In this document: positions 42,166 to 49,894 of the stretch, one piece after another | Numbering within the stretch: the stretch's first letter is position 1 | Layout: each line of letters starts with the position of its first letter | DNA from: Tessaracoccus lacteus | GTDB lineage: Bacteria > Actinomycetota > Actinomycetes > Propionibacteriales > Propionibacteriaceae | Assembly (NCBI RefSeq): GCF_029917005.1 | Contig: NZ_CP123967.1 | Location: 682,001-746,000, forward strand | Length of the DNA stretch: 64,000 bases | Direction: 5' to 3' | Translations under genes and position numbers: made by a program | Notes under the pieces: model-generated | What the model was told of the DNA's origin: nothing | The model's input: the letters and a program-made list of their open reading frames with translations, nothing else | Databases searched by the model: none

Positions 42166-43272
42166 CTAGGCGGCCTGCTCGCGGAGCAGGTCTGCGAGGG
42201 TGGCCAGCCCGCGGTCGACGTCCGCTGGTGCGGCGTGGCTGAAGTTGAGCCGCAGGTGGCCGACCTCCGGCTCTCCGGGGTAGAACTCCTCGCCCGGCAT
42301 GAACGCGACGCCCCGACGCAGGCTCTCGTCGAGCAGGGTGCGCGTGTCGATAGGCGAGGTCAGTCGGAGCCAGAAGAACAGGCCGCCCGGCGGCGTCTCC
42401 CACTCGGCCAGGCCTGCGAAGTGCCGGTCGAGCGCGGCGGCGAAAGGATCGCGTCTGCCCCGGTAGAAGTCGACGAGCCCGGCCAGCCTGGCCGGCCAGC
42501 CAGGTGATTCGATGGCGTCGAGCACGATCCGCTGCGAGAGCCGGGAGCTGTGCAGGTCGACGGACTCCTTCAGCATGACCAGGGGCGTGAACAGGTCCTC
42601 GGACGCGGCGAGGAACCCGAGCCGCAGCCCCGGCGCGAACGTCTTGGAGAACGAGCCCTGGTAGATCCAGGAGCCACCCCGCATCCGCGTGGCGATCGGC
42701 GTCGCGGGGAGGGGGGCGTAGGCGAGGTCGCGGTACGGGTCGTCCTCGAAGAGGACTGTGCCGCTCCGAAGGCAGGCGTCGGCCAGCGTGTCCCGCTCGG
42801 CCGGGCTCGCACAGCGGCCCGTCGGATTCGCGAACGTCGGGATGGCATAGGCCAGCCGCGCGCCGCCGCCGCCGACCTGATCGAGTCCCACGAGCCGCGC
42901 TCCGTAGAGCCGGAACACCTGGAGCGCGGCGAGGTAGGTGGGCGACTCCACCGCGGTGGGGGTGCCCGCGTCGATCAGCAGCTTGGCGGCGAGGTCGATG
43001 CCCTGCTGGCTGCCGCTCAGAATCATGACGCGGTCTGCGGGGGCGTCGAGGCCCAGCGCGGTCAGTTGGGCCGAGACGGCCTCCCGCAGCACCGCGTCAC
43101 CCTGGCTGGGGCCGTACTGGAGCACGCTGGGATCCACCGACGCGGACCAGGACGGCAGCGTTTCCGTGGCGGGCAGGCCGCCCGCGAAGGAGACCATGCC
43201 CGGTCGGTCGGCGACGGCGAGGATCCGCCGGATGGGGGAAGGGCGCAGGCGCTCGATGCGTTCGGACAGCAT
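42166..43272 (-). CDS. PLP-dependent aminotransferase, LysN/2-aminoadipate type
   Basis: A 368-residue fold-type I aminotransferase. VSFAGGLPATETLPSW and LQYGPSQGDAVLREAVSAQL start the protein; the cofactor phosphate site is ILSGSQQGIDLAAKLL, the aspartate that pairs with the pyridine nitrogen is in LFEDDPYRDLAYA, and the PLP Lys is in WIYQGSFSKTFAPGLRLGFL. FNFS-like HLRLNFSHAAP near the end carries the substrate-carboxylate Arg. The pattern matches LysN/MocR-catalytic-domain enzymes without the DNA-binding part. The natural substrate may be an aromatic, branched or aminoadipate-like acid. Confidence 0.9.
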   Translation of the reverse strand: MLSERIERLRPSPIRRILAVADRPGMVSFAGGLPATETLPSWSASVDPSVLQYGPSQGDAVLREAVSAQLTALGLDAPADRVMILSGSQQGIDLAAKLLIDAGTPTAVESPTYLAALQVFRLYGARLVGLDQVGGGGARLAYAIPTFANPTGRCASPAERDTLADACLRSGTVLFEDDPYRDLAYAPLPATPIATRMRGGSWIYQGSFSKTFAPGLRLGFLAASEDLFTPLVMLKESVDLHSSRLSQRIVLDAIESPGWPARLAGLVDFYRGRRDPFAAALDRHFAGLAEWETPPGGLFFWLRLTSPIDTRTLLDESLRRGVAFMPGEEFYPGEPEVGHLRLNFSHAAPADVDRGLATLADLLREQAA

Positions 43273-43345
43273 GGGGGCTCCTCGGTGTTGATGGGCACCC
43301 CAGTCATATCGCCCGGACCGGGCGCCCGGACGCCCGTCTCACGCG

Positions 43346-44128
43346 TCAGTCGTTCAGGTGCTTCAGGGCGTAGTCGGCCTGCTTGGCGGTGAACTGCTCG
43401 CCGTAGTCGCTCGTCAGCTGGTCGCGGATCGCGGAGTCCGACATCGACATGTGCTCGCGGTAGCTCTTCGCGGACTCGAGCGCCTCAGCGTTCCAGTCGA
43501 CGTCGACGTGCTTCAGGGCGTAGTCGGCCTGTTTGGCGGTGAACTGCTCGCCGTAGTCGCTGGTCAGCTGGTCGTGGAGGCTGGCCTTGCTGAACGCCAT
43601 GGAGTCGACGTAGCTCTGCGCGGACTCCAGGGCCTCCGCGTTCCAGTCGACGTCGACGTGCTTGATCGCGTACTTGGCGGCCTTCTTCGGGAACTGTTCG
43701 GCGTAGTCGCTGGTCAGCTGGTCGTACAGGCCGGACTTGCTGAACGACATCAGGTCGATGTAGCCCTGCGCGGAGTCCAGGGCGGCCAGGTACTCGGCGG
43801 GAACCACCGGCTCGGGCTCCTCAGAGGGCTCCTCCGCTGCCTCCTCCGGGGACTCGGTGGGCTCCGGCGCAGCCTCCGCGGTGGAGGCATCCTCCGCCGG
43901 GGTTGTCGCCGCAGGGGTGGGGGCCGAGCTGGCGGCGACCGCCTCGGTGGTGGCGTTGTCGGTGGCAGCGGCAGTGCTGGTGGCTCCGGCTGCCGGGTCC
44001 ACAGCCTCGCGCTCATCTCCACCCATGGCGCCGATGGCGCCGAACAGAATGACGGCCGCGGCGGTGATGATGAACCACCAGCGCATGTAGAAGGGCTTCC
44101 TGCCCGAGGGGACCAGTGGGGCGGTCAT
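43346..44128 (-). CDS. Ltp-repeat surface protein, membrane-anchored
   Basis: A 260-residue protein: short cytoplasmic start, one membrane helix (WWFIITAAAVILFGAIGAMG), a long Ala/Thr/Glu/Pro-rich linker (about 40-108), and three about 45-residue repeats. Each repeat reads SAQ(G/S)Y(I/V)D.M(S/A)FSK..L.DQLTSDY and ends in K.A.YA(L/I)KH. They match the host-cell-surface Ltp domain. In some phages Ltp proteins block DNA injection by other phages; chromosomal copies are common in actinobacteria and their role is not settled. No lipobox is present. The gene-poor stretch and a solitary nuclease lie upstream. Confidence 0.85.
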   Translation of the reverse strand: MTAPLVPSGRKPFYMRWWFIITAAAVILFGAIGAMGGDEREAVDPAAGATSTAAATDNATTEAVAASSAPTPAATTPAEDASTAEAAPEPTESPEEAAEEPSEEPEPVVPAEYLAALDSAQGYIDLMSFSKSGLYDQLTSDYAEQFPKKAAKYAIKHVDVDWNAEALESAQSYVDSMAFSKASLHDQLTSDYGEQFTAKQADYALKHVDVDWNAEALESAKSYREHMSMSDSAIRDQLTSDYGEQFTAKQADYALKHLND

Positions 44129-44678
44129 GATTTCCCCGTTCCTTTCGTCGACTGATTTCAGGCTAGGGACGGGGTCCGACACTTTTCTTCCGCGGTCGCG
44201 TCGCGGCCCGGCGATAGGCTGGCCGCAAGTCGTTTCCGAGCTGTCGGCGCGGCGCTGGCAGCCGGGCCAGTGGCTTCGTCGGCGATGAGCAGGCAGCCTC
44301 CCTTGTCGACGCGGTCCGCGCCACCGAGGAGGGCGAGTCTCTCCAATCGCCGGTCGCGAGCTGGCTCTTGTAATGTGCGCTACCTCCGACGATCCAGCCC
44401 CGGCCGGCGGCCTGACCGTCTTCTGCGAGTTCGCCGAGCGGGACCAGGAGATCACCTACGAGCACGGTTTCGCCAGTCCGGGTGGAACACGCCTACGCGA
44501 CAGTGAGCCCGGCCAGGTGTGATCTCCGCCACGAGGGTCGTGCCCGCGAAATGTGAATGGACCCTCCTGTGCGAGCGGAACTCTTCCTCGCGCGGATGCC
44601 GAGCAATGTCAGCCAGGCGCCGCTGGTTTCTTCCAGCGTCGCTAGACTGTCGAGGACTTGACACAGAGCCGTATTCGG
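44129..44678. other. 550-bp stretch with no convincing gene
   Basis: Between the Ltp gene and the HsdR_N-like gene. Base composition and codon texture differ from the surroundings (lower GC toward 44.6 kb). A 49-codon frame at 44373-44522 shows no recognisable family. TTGACA occurs at 44658-44663 and TAGACT at 44643-44648, either of which could serve the downstream gene, but spacing is poor. It could be a scar of gene gain and loss. Confidence 0.5.
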
Positions 44679-44685
44679 ATGGCAG

Positions 44686-45762
44686 TTGAGGATTCGATCA
44701 AGGGTATCGCGCAAGATCAATGAGCATGGCCCATCACTGACCACAGAAGAAGCGACGAAGACCGCTGCCGTCTTGCCCTTCATCGCCCAGGTGTTGGGGT
44801 ACGACGTATTCGACCCCAGCGAGGTGCTGCCGGAGTTCACTGCAGACGTCGGGACGAAGAAGGGGGAGAAGGTCGATTTTGCGATCCTCCGTGACGGCGA
44901 GGTCCAGATGCTGGTCGAGTGTAAGCAGATCGGTGCGCCGCTCAACATCAACCATGCCTCCAAGCCGTTCCGGTACTTCCATGTGACCAACGCTCGAATC
45001 GGGGTGCTGACGAACGGTCAGCGTTGGCACTTCTTCACGGACCTTGACCAACCGAACAAGATGGATCAGCGTCCATTTCTGCGCCTCGATCTGCTGGACG
45101 TGGATCCGTACGCCCTGCCGGAACTCCAGAAGGTCACGAAAGCCACGTTTGATCTCGATTCCGTGCTGTCCGCCGCTGAGGAACTGAAGTACGTCTCGGG
45201 AATCAAGGCGGCGATCGGCGAACAGTTCAATCAACCGAGCGAGGAGTTTGTGCGACTGCTCGCAGCCAGCGTCCACGACCGTCCCATGACAGCAAAGATG
45301 CGTGAGTTCTTCGGGGGTGTTGTGGCGAATGCGTGCAAGCAGTGGGTCACCGACCAGGTGAACGCTCGCCTCAAGACCGTGCTTCAGGGGCACGGCGTGG
45401 CGGTATCTGTGACCAGCGACGAGCCAGAGGCCGAGGTGCAGGCGGAGGTCGGAACCCCGACCAGAGGTGAGGATATCGAGACCACCATAGAAGAGGTCGA
45501 GGGATACAACATCGTTCGTGCCATCGCCGTCAGCGAGGTGCCGGTCGAGCGGATCGTCGCTCGCGATACGAAGTCCTACTACGGCGTGCTGCTCGATGAC
45601 AACAACCGGAAGCCCATCTGTCGTCTGCACCTCAACCGCCAGCAGAAGTACATCGGTCTCTTGGATGAGGCGAAGGCTGAGCAGCGCATTCCGCTCGAAC
45701 GCGTTTCTGACATCTACCAGCATGCCGAGCAGATTCGGGACGCTGTGCGCCGCTACAGATAG
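44686..45762 (+). CDS. Solitary HsdR_N-like PD-(D/E)XK nuclease-family protein; 5' end possibly frameshifted
   Basis: About 358 residues. The first half fits the type I restriction HsdR N-terminal nuclease fold: TTEEATKTAAVLPFIAQVLG, then DPSEVLPEFTADVGTKKGEK, then VDFAILRDGEVQMLVECKQI, in which the D and the ExK pair form the catalytic core. No helicase domain follows; the C-terminal part is unassigned. The TTG at 44686 is a poor start. An ATG at 44679 in the neighbouring frame reads MAVEDSIKGIAQ, which looks like the expected N-terminus, so one base seems lost or gained near 44711-44718. GC is lower than the neighbours, and no methylase or specificity gene is present. Confidence 0.7.
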   Translation: MRIRSRVSRKINEHGPSLTTEEATKTAAVLPFIAQVLGYDVFDPSEVLPEFTADVGTKKGEKVDFAILRDGEVQMLVECKQIGAPLNINHASKPFRYFHVTNARIGVLTNGQRWHFFTDLDQPNKMDQRPFLRLDLLDVDPYALPELQKVTKATFDLDSVLSAAEELKYVSGIKAAIGEQFNQPSEEFVRLLAASVHDRPMTAKMREFFGGVVANACKQWVTDQVNARLKTVLQGHGVAVSVTSDEPEAEVQAEVGTPTRGEDIETTIEEVEGYNIVRAIAVSEVPVERIVARDTKSYYGVLLDDNNRKPICRLHLNRQQKYIGLLDEAKAEQRIPLERVSDIYQHAEQIRDAVRRYR

Positions 45763-45824
45763 CGGCGTCCGCGTCAGAGGTCGCTGAGGCGGTCCAACCG
45801 GCCAGATCGCTCGGACCGCGTGGG

Positions 45825-45897
45825 TGCCCCCAACGGGGTTCGAACCCGTGACCCATGGATTAAAAGTCCACTGCTCTACCAACTGAGCTATAGGGGC
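45825..45897 (-). tRNA. tRNA-Lys(TTT)
   Basis: Cloverleaf on the minus strand: acceptor GCCCCTA/TGGGGGC, D-arm AGCTCAGTTGGTAGAGC, anticodon loop CTTTTAA (anticodon TTT), T-arm GGGTTCGAACCC. CCA is not encoded. Confidence 0.95.
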
Positions 45898-45950
45898 GTC
45901 ACGCAGTCTAGGGCATCCGCGCCGGGCGTCGGCGGGGTGGCCCGACGTGG

Positions 45951-45956
45951 CAGGCT
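45951..45956 (+). promoter_or_regulatory. -10-like element before the GroEL-apical-like gene
   Basis: CAGGCT, six bases, ATG at 45963; the hexamer differs from TAGGCT only in its first base. Confidence 0.3.
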
Positions 45957-45962
45957 GGGGGC

Positions 45963-46598
45963 ATGTCGCCCCTGGCCTGGTTCCTCGTCGTGGTGGCGGC
46001 GGGCGTCGTGCTGCTCGCCGCCGCGGTGCTCGTCGACCGCCGGCAGCGCCGGACGGTGACCGGCGCGGGCGAGCCGGCCCCGCGGCGCGGGGTCGAGTCC
46101 GTGGACCGCATCGTGCCCCGCTACGTCACGCAGGACGAGATCGACGCGATGCCCTCTCCGGCGGCCGACCCGTCGGGTGGCCTCCCGCACCGCGGCGAGG
46201 GGTTCGGGTTCGGTCACGCGCACCCCGACTTCGCGACGGGAAGCGCGGGAGCGGAACTGACCGGTCCCCGGTTCCTCGTCATCGACGGCGACGTGACGTC
46301 CATGCGGGAACTGCTCGCGCCGTTGGGGACCGCGACCGCAGAGTCTCCGCTGGTGCTGGTGGCCGCGCACATCGCCGACGAGGTCCTCGTGACCCTGGCC
46401 GCCAACCGTCGGGCGTTAGGGATGCCGGTGGTTGCCGCGGTAGCCGGGACCCGTGACAGGCGTAGACTCGCCGAACTCACCGGCGCGACACCCGTCGCCG
46501 AGGACGACCTCCGGTCCGGCTACCTCCCCCCCGCCGGATACGGCACGGCTGCCGCCTGGTCGAGCACTGGGGCGAGGGCCTGGGTCCAGCCGGCCTGA
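45963..46598 (+). CDS. Membrane-anchored protein with a GroEL apical-domain-like region
   Basis: A 211-residue protein. Residues 4-24 form one membrane helix, followed by a basic, proline-rich segment. From about residue 98 the sequence follows the apical domain of GroEL: VTSMRELLAPLG, then ESPLVLVAAHIADEVLVTLA, ANRRALGMPVVAAVAG, DRRRLAELTGATPVAEDDL. GroEL has the matching order MRELLPVLEAV, KPLLIIAEDVEGEALATL, VAAVKAPGFGDRRKAML and LTGGTVISEE. No equatorial ATPase domain is present. The apical domain binds unfolded protein, so this may be a membrane-tethered holdase or binding module. I know of no described function. Confidence 0.65.
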   Translation: MSPLAWFLVVVAAGVVLLAAAVLVDRRQRRTVTGAGEPAPRRGVESVDRIVPRYVTQDEIDAMPSPAADPSGGLPHRGEGFGFGHAHPDFATGSAGAELTGPRFLVIDGDVTSMRELLAPLGTATAESPLVLVAAHIADEVLVTLAANRRALGMPVVAAVAGTRDRRRLAELTGATPVAEDDLRSGYLPPAGYGTAAAWSSTGARAWVQPA

Positions 46599-46958
46599 GC
46601 TGTGAGGAACCTGAACCTCAACCTTGTGAACTGAACCTCAAGCGGTGCTTCACCTGAGCTGTGACTGCACGTTTCCTGAGGATGCGGATCGCTTCCTCAG
46701 GATTGGCAAGAGACCAGGACCTTCCGGGAGAACCCCTAGTCAGCCCTGAGATACCCCTCGTCAGGACGCCATTAATGACACGGTTGTGGTTTCTCCCACG
46801 CATGCGGCGTGTCGCTTCGCAAGTCTCTCAGCAAACTCTCAACCACCCTTGTTGTGACCCTGAGAGCGTTCTTAGGGTCCAGGGCATCGGCAGACGTGTC
46901 GGGGTCGCCAAGGCTCGAGGAAGCGTCACGTCTGCCATGCACAGCTATTGGGAGAGAC
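46599..46958. other. 360-bp leader region before the SH3b/peptidase gene
   Basis: No gene is evident. It is less GC-rich than its neighbours. A hairpin with 8-bp arms CCTGAGGA...TCCTCAGG lies at 46675-46701, and AACCTGAACCTCAA and ACTGAACCTCAA recur near 46611-46640. A frame open from 46809 to the gene has no family resemblance. A structured leader RNA is possible, since wall-hydrolase genes of actinobacteria often have long regulated leaders, but I could not match a known riboswitch. Confidence 0.4.
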
Positions 46959-48326
46959 GTGAGAAGAGCACTGAAGGGCATCCGGGCTACTGCGGTCGCC
47001 GCCGGACTGGCCGTGCTGGTCCAGGGTCTCGGGACCGTCGCGACCGGCCCCTCGGCCGACGCCGGCACCTCCGAGGTCACGGCCATCACCCGGGTCCACG
47101 TGAGGAGCAAGCCGACGACGTCGTCGTCGTCGCTGACGATCCTCAGCAAGGGTGACAAACTGAAGGCGTCCGGCACGACGAACGGCTGGACGAAGGTCAC
47201 CTATCACGGGAAGACCGCGTACGTGTACAGCCAGTACCTCAAGGGTGCCTCCTCCTCGTCGTCGACGAATGCGACCACGTCTGTCGCCAAGGGGACCTGG
47301 TACACGACCGCCAACCTGAACCTGCGCACGGGGGCGTCGACCAAGCACAGCAGCTATGTCATTCTCGGGAAGGGGCGCTCGGTCACGCTGACCGGCAAGG
47401 CGAGCAACGGTTTCGCGCAGCTCACCTACAAGGGCAAGACCCTGTGGGCATCGCGCAGCTATCTGACGCAGAGCAAGCCGTCGACCAGTTCGTCGCTGCC
47501 CAAGGTCACCGGGCAGAAGCGCGGAACCACCGTCCTGATGATCCGCACGACGTCCACCTCGAGCTTCACATCGCTGGGTGACGCGCCCAAGGGAACGATC
47601 TTCGACGTGACGGGGACCGTGAAGAACGGCATGGCGCAGATCATCTGGAAGAGCAACGTCCGCTGGGTCAACAACAAGTACCTGACGTCGGTCGGCGGGT
47701 CGACCAACTCGCCGTCTGCGTCCGAGACGCCTGCGACCACCACGAAGTACGCCACCGCGGTTCTCAATGTGTGGGCAAAGAGCACCGGAAGCTCCTACAG
47801 CGGCGAGATCGCCAAGGGGTCGAAGCTGGCCGTCACCGGCACGGTCAAGAACTCCCGGGCTGAGATCGTCTACAACGGTGCGATCAAGTGGGTCACGTCG
47901 AAGTACGTCTCGTCGTCGAAGCCGTCATCCTCGGCTTCAAGCGGCAACAGTTCATCGCTGAACAAGGGCTACTCGAGCGGCCTCGACAAGACCAACGCCA
48001 ACGTCCAGGCCATCGCCCGCGACGTGTGGAACCGGTTCCCGCAGATCAAGACGATGTACGGCTGGCGCCGGGATGTGACTCCCGACCACCCCGCGGGGCG
48101 CGCCGTCGACGTGATGATCCCCGGCTACAAGTCCAACCAGGACCTGGGCTGGACCATCGCCAGGTACTACCGGGCAAACGCGCGGAAGTACAACATCAAC
48201 TACATCATCTTCGGGCAGAAGATCTGGAACATCGCGCGTGACAGCGAGGGCTGGCGGAGTATGGCGGACCGTGGCGGAGACACGGCCAACCACTACGACC
48301 ACGTCCACATCAATACCTACGGCTGA
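46959..48326 (+). CDS. Secreted cell-wall protein: SH3b repeats plus LAS-type peptidase-like domain
   Basis: About 455 residues from GTG 46959. A secretion signal (ATAVAAGLAVLVQGLGTVAT) precedes four SH3b domains, recognisable by VRSKPTTSSSSLTIL, LNLRTGASTKHSSYVILGKG, LMIRTTSTSSFTSLG and LNVWAKSTGSSYSG, each ending in a Y(L/V)-type strand after a Ser-rich linker. The C-terminal domain holds HPAGRAVDVMIPGYKSNQDL and NHYDHVHI, the zinc-ligand pattern of LAS/M15-type peptidases. It probably trims peptidoglycan stem peptides outside the cell. The start is uncertain: GGGAGAG is very close to this GTG, and a longer form is possible. Confidence 0.82.
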   Translation: MRRALKGIRATAVAAGLAVLVQGLGTVATGPSADAGTSEVTAITRVHVRSKPTTSSSSLTILSKGDKLKASGTTNGWTKVTYHGKTAYVYSQYLKGASSSSSTNATTSVAKGTWYTTANLNLRTGASTKHSSYVILGKGRSVTLTGKASNGFAQLTYKGKTLWASRSYLTQSKPSTSSSLPKVTGQKRGTTVLMIRTTSTSSFTSLGDAPKGTIFDVTGTVKNGMAQIIWKSNVRWVNNKYLTSVGGSTNSPSASETPATTTKYATAVLNVWAKSTGSSYSGEIAKGSKLAVTGTVKNSRAEIVYNGAIKWVTSKYVSSSKPSSSASSGNSSSLNKGYSSGLDKTNANVQAIARDVWNRFPQIKTMYGWRRDVTPDHPAGRAVDVMIPGYKSNQDLGWTIARYYRANARKYNINYIIFGQKIWNIARDSEGWRSMADRGGDTANHYDHVHINTYG

Positions 48327-48350
48327 TTCCCCCCACCAGCCGTACCAGGA

Positions 48351-48384
48351 CGGGCCCGGTGCTGATTCCTCGGCACCGGGCCCG
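48351..48384 (+). terminator. Terminator of the SH3b/peptidase gene
   Basis: CGGGCCCGGTGC and GCACCGGGCCCG pair perfectly (12 bp) around a 10-nt loop, 25 bp after the stop. Confidence 0.8.
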
Positions 48385-48437
48385 GACTGTGTCGCGAGCC
48401 CGGCGGGGCGGTTTGCCACCCTCCCGCCGCTATCCGT

Positions 48438-48443
48438 TATGAT
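48438..48443 (+). promoter_or_regulatory. -10 element of the tRNA-Glu gene
   Basis: TATGAT, 12 bp before the mature 5' end of tRNA-Glu; a -35 is not convincing. Confidence 0.45.
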
Positions 48444-48455
48444 GGGTCACCGCTG

Positions 48456-48528
48456 GTCCCCATCGTCTAGCGGCCTAGGACTCCGCCCTTTCACGGCGGC
48501 AGCACGGGTTCGAATCCCGTTGGGGATG
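48456..48528 (+). tRNA. tRNA-Glu(TTC)
   Basis: Acceptor GTCCCCA/TGGGGAT, anticodon stem CCGCC/GGCGG with loop CTTTCAC (anticodon TTC), T-arm CGGGTTCGAATCCCG. CCA not encoded. The Glu-Asp-Phe order is a common actinobacterial tRNA cluster. Confidence 0.95.
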
Positions 48529-48591
48529 CGACGGCGTCAAACCCCTCGAGGGAGTGTCGCCAACCGGTAATGACAAGGGCGGATGCCCGAT

Positions 48592-48621
48592 GTGACAACC
48601 TCGAGGGGGTCACGCTATAGT
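48592..48621 (+). promoter_or_regulatory. Promoter of the tRNA-Asp/Phe unit
   Basis: GTGACA (48592-48597), 18-bp spacer, TATAGT (48616-48621), ending 42 bp before tRNA-Asp. Confidence 0.6.
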
Positions 48622-48663
48622 TATCGGGCTGGCAGATGAGGCCGGCAAAGTGGTCAAGAAATT

Positions 48664-48740
48664 GGCCCCGTAGCGCAGTTGGTTAGCGCGCCGCCCTGTC
48701 ACGGCGGAGGTCGCGGGTTCGAGTCCCGTCGGGGTCGCCA
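48664..48740 (+). tRNA. tRNA-Asp(GTC)
   Basis: Acceptor GGCCCCG/CGGGGTC, anticodon stem CCGCC/GGCGG with loop CTGTCAC (anticodon GTC), T-arm GCGGGTTCGAGTCCCGT. CCA is encoded (48738-48740). Confidence 0.95.
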
Positions 48741-48766
48741 GGATGAGGCTGAATGCTTCTCCTACT

Positions 48767-48843
48767 GGCCAGGTAGCTCAGCTGGTAGCAGCGTTCGCCT
48801 GAAAAGTGAAAGGTCGCCGGTTCGATCCCGGCCCTGGCCACCA
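48767..48843 (+). tRNA. tRNA-Phe(GAA)
   Basis: Acceptor GGCCAGG/CCTGGCC, D-arm AGCTCAGCTGGTAGC, anticodon loop CTGAAAA (anticodon GAA), T-arm CCGGTTCGATCCCGG. CCA is encoded (48841-48843). Confidence 0.95.
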
Positions 48844-48846
48844 GCA

Positions 48847-48866
48847 CCCCGCCCAGGCGGGGTTTT
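48847..48866 (+). terminator. Rho-independent terminator of the tRNA cluster
   Basis: CCCCGCC-CA-GGCGGGG followed by TTTT, directly after tRNA-Phe. It is one of the few classical U-run terminators in the window. Confidence 0.9.
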
Positions 48867-48896
48867 CTGGTCTCAGGGCATCGGTAGCCTTCCCGC

Positions 48897-49085
48897 ATGA
48901 CCGCGCCGCACATCACCGCCATCAGGGTCGGGGTCCGCGACGTCACCGCGTCGCGACGCTTCTACGTCGACGGGCTCGGCTTCGAGGGATCCCGACCGCC
49001 TCCGACGACATCGCCTTCCTCCGCGCCGGCCACAGGTGCTGCTCCGACCTGCGCGGAAATGGCGCGCCGCCCTTTCCGGCGCCAC
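48897..49085 (+). pseudogene. Broken VOC/glyoxalase-family gene
   Basis: ATG 48897 opens TAPHITAIRVGVRDVTASRR and FYVDGLGFEG, the start of a vicinal-oxygen-chelate protein. At about 48985 the frame is lost; the neighbouring frame continues with PTASDDIAFLRAGHRCCSDL, the second strand pair of the same domain. The remaining about 80 residues, including the second metal-ligand Glu, are missing. It carries a frameshift and a 3' truncation. Confidence 0.65.
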
Positions 49086-49117
49086 TAGAGTCACCGGGAG
49101 ACCTCCGGAAGGACCCC

Positions 49118-49879
49118 ATGTTCACGTTCGACGCGACCCCGGTGAAGTTCATCGGCCTGCTGATCCTGTTCGCCTGGTGCACCATCTGGTGCATCTACGA
49201 GGTGACGAGGAGACAGACCGGAGTCCAGCGGGTCTCGAACGTCCTGCACGTCGCGATGGCCGTCGTGATGCTCGCCATGATCGCGGGACCGACGTGGAAG
49301 GGGCTGACCGCGGTTGTCCCGACCTGGGGCCTGACGGTGATCTTCGTGGCCGCGACGCTCTGGTTCATCGCCCGCATCCCCGTCTCGCGGGCCGCCGGTG
49401 ACGCCGCCGGGGTGAAGCACTTCGCCGGGCACTCGATGATGTTCGGCGCGATGGTGTGGCACCTGGCGGCGATGGCCGTCATGGCCGCGGCGATGTCCGC
49501 GCCGGCAGCCTCCGCCGAGGCCGACACGGACATGTCCGGCCACGGCGACATGGCGGGCTCCGGCTCCTCGATGGGCGGCATGGACTCCATGTCTGCCATG
49601 CAGCAGCAGGGCGGGGCGCTCTGGTGGTTCGCGGTGGTCGGGCTGGCCTTTATGACGTACCTGCTGGTCGCGAGCATCGTCGCGTTGATCCGCGTGTTCG
49701 ACAACCGCGGCGAGGGCGTGGGGGAACTTGCTGCCTGCTGCGCGGAGATCCGCCCCGTCGGCACGACGAAGTACCGCCTGGCCGCGCTGTCCGACTTCGC
49801 GATGAACTTCGGCATGTTCTGGATGAGTACCGGCCTGCTCGTCCCGGTGCTGCCGTTCTTCGCCGCGCTGGCCTTCTGA
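49118..49879 (+). CDS. DUF5134 membrane protein with a Met/His-rich loop
   Basis: A 253-residue membrane protein with about seven hydrophobic helices (for example FIGLLILFAWCTIWCIYEV; LHVAMAVVMLAMIAG; WWFAVVGLAFMTYLLVASIV). It matches the actinobacterial DUF5134 family. Between helices lies MSGHGDMAGSGSSMGGMDSM, a Met/His/Asp-rich loop of the kind that binds copper. HSMMFGAMVWHLAAMAVMAA adds in-membrane His and Met residues. A copper-related role is plausible but not established. ATG at 49118 follows GGAAGGA. Confidence 0.8.
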   Translation: MFTFDATPVKFIGLLILFAWCTIWCIYEVTRRQTGVQRVSNVLHVAMAVVMLAMIAGPTWKGLTAVVPTWGLTVIFVAATLWFIARIPVSRAAGDAAGVKHFAGHSMMFGAMVWHLAAMAVMAAAMSAPAASAEADTDMSGHGDMAGSGSSMGGMDSMSAMQQQGGALWWFAVVGLAFMTYLLVASIVALIRVFDNRGEGVGELAACCAEIRPVGTTKYRLAALSDFAMNFGMFWMSTGLLVPVLPFFAALAF

Positions 49880-49894
49880 GGGCTCAGCCGCAGG

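Noticed and set aside
44373-44522. A 49-codon plus-strand frame in the gap after the Ltp gene
   Set aside because: No ribosome site, no recognisable family and no promoter; likely chance.
43346-45762. Prophage or complete restriction-modification island
   Set aside because: No integrase, structural phage gene, methylase or specificity subunit is present; the tRNA-Lys next to it is intact and shows no visible duplicated end.
46599-46958. A c-di-AMP (ydaO/yuaA) riboswitch before the SH3b/peptidase gene
   Set aside because: The context is right and GAACCCCTAGTCAGC resembles a piece of the consensus, but the other conserved blocks and the pairing scheme could not be found. An Infernal search with RF00379 would decide it.
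46809-46958. N-terminal extension of the SH3b protein from an upstream GTG
   Set aside because: The extra 50 residues do not look like a signal peptide or a domain, and the signal-like segment lies after the GTG at 46959; kept only as an alternative start.
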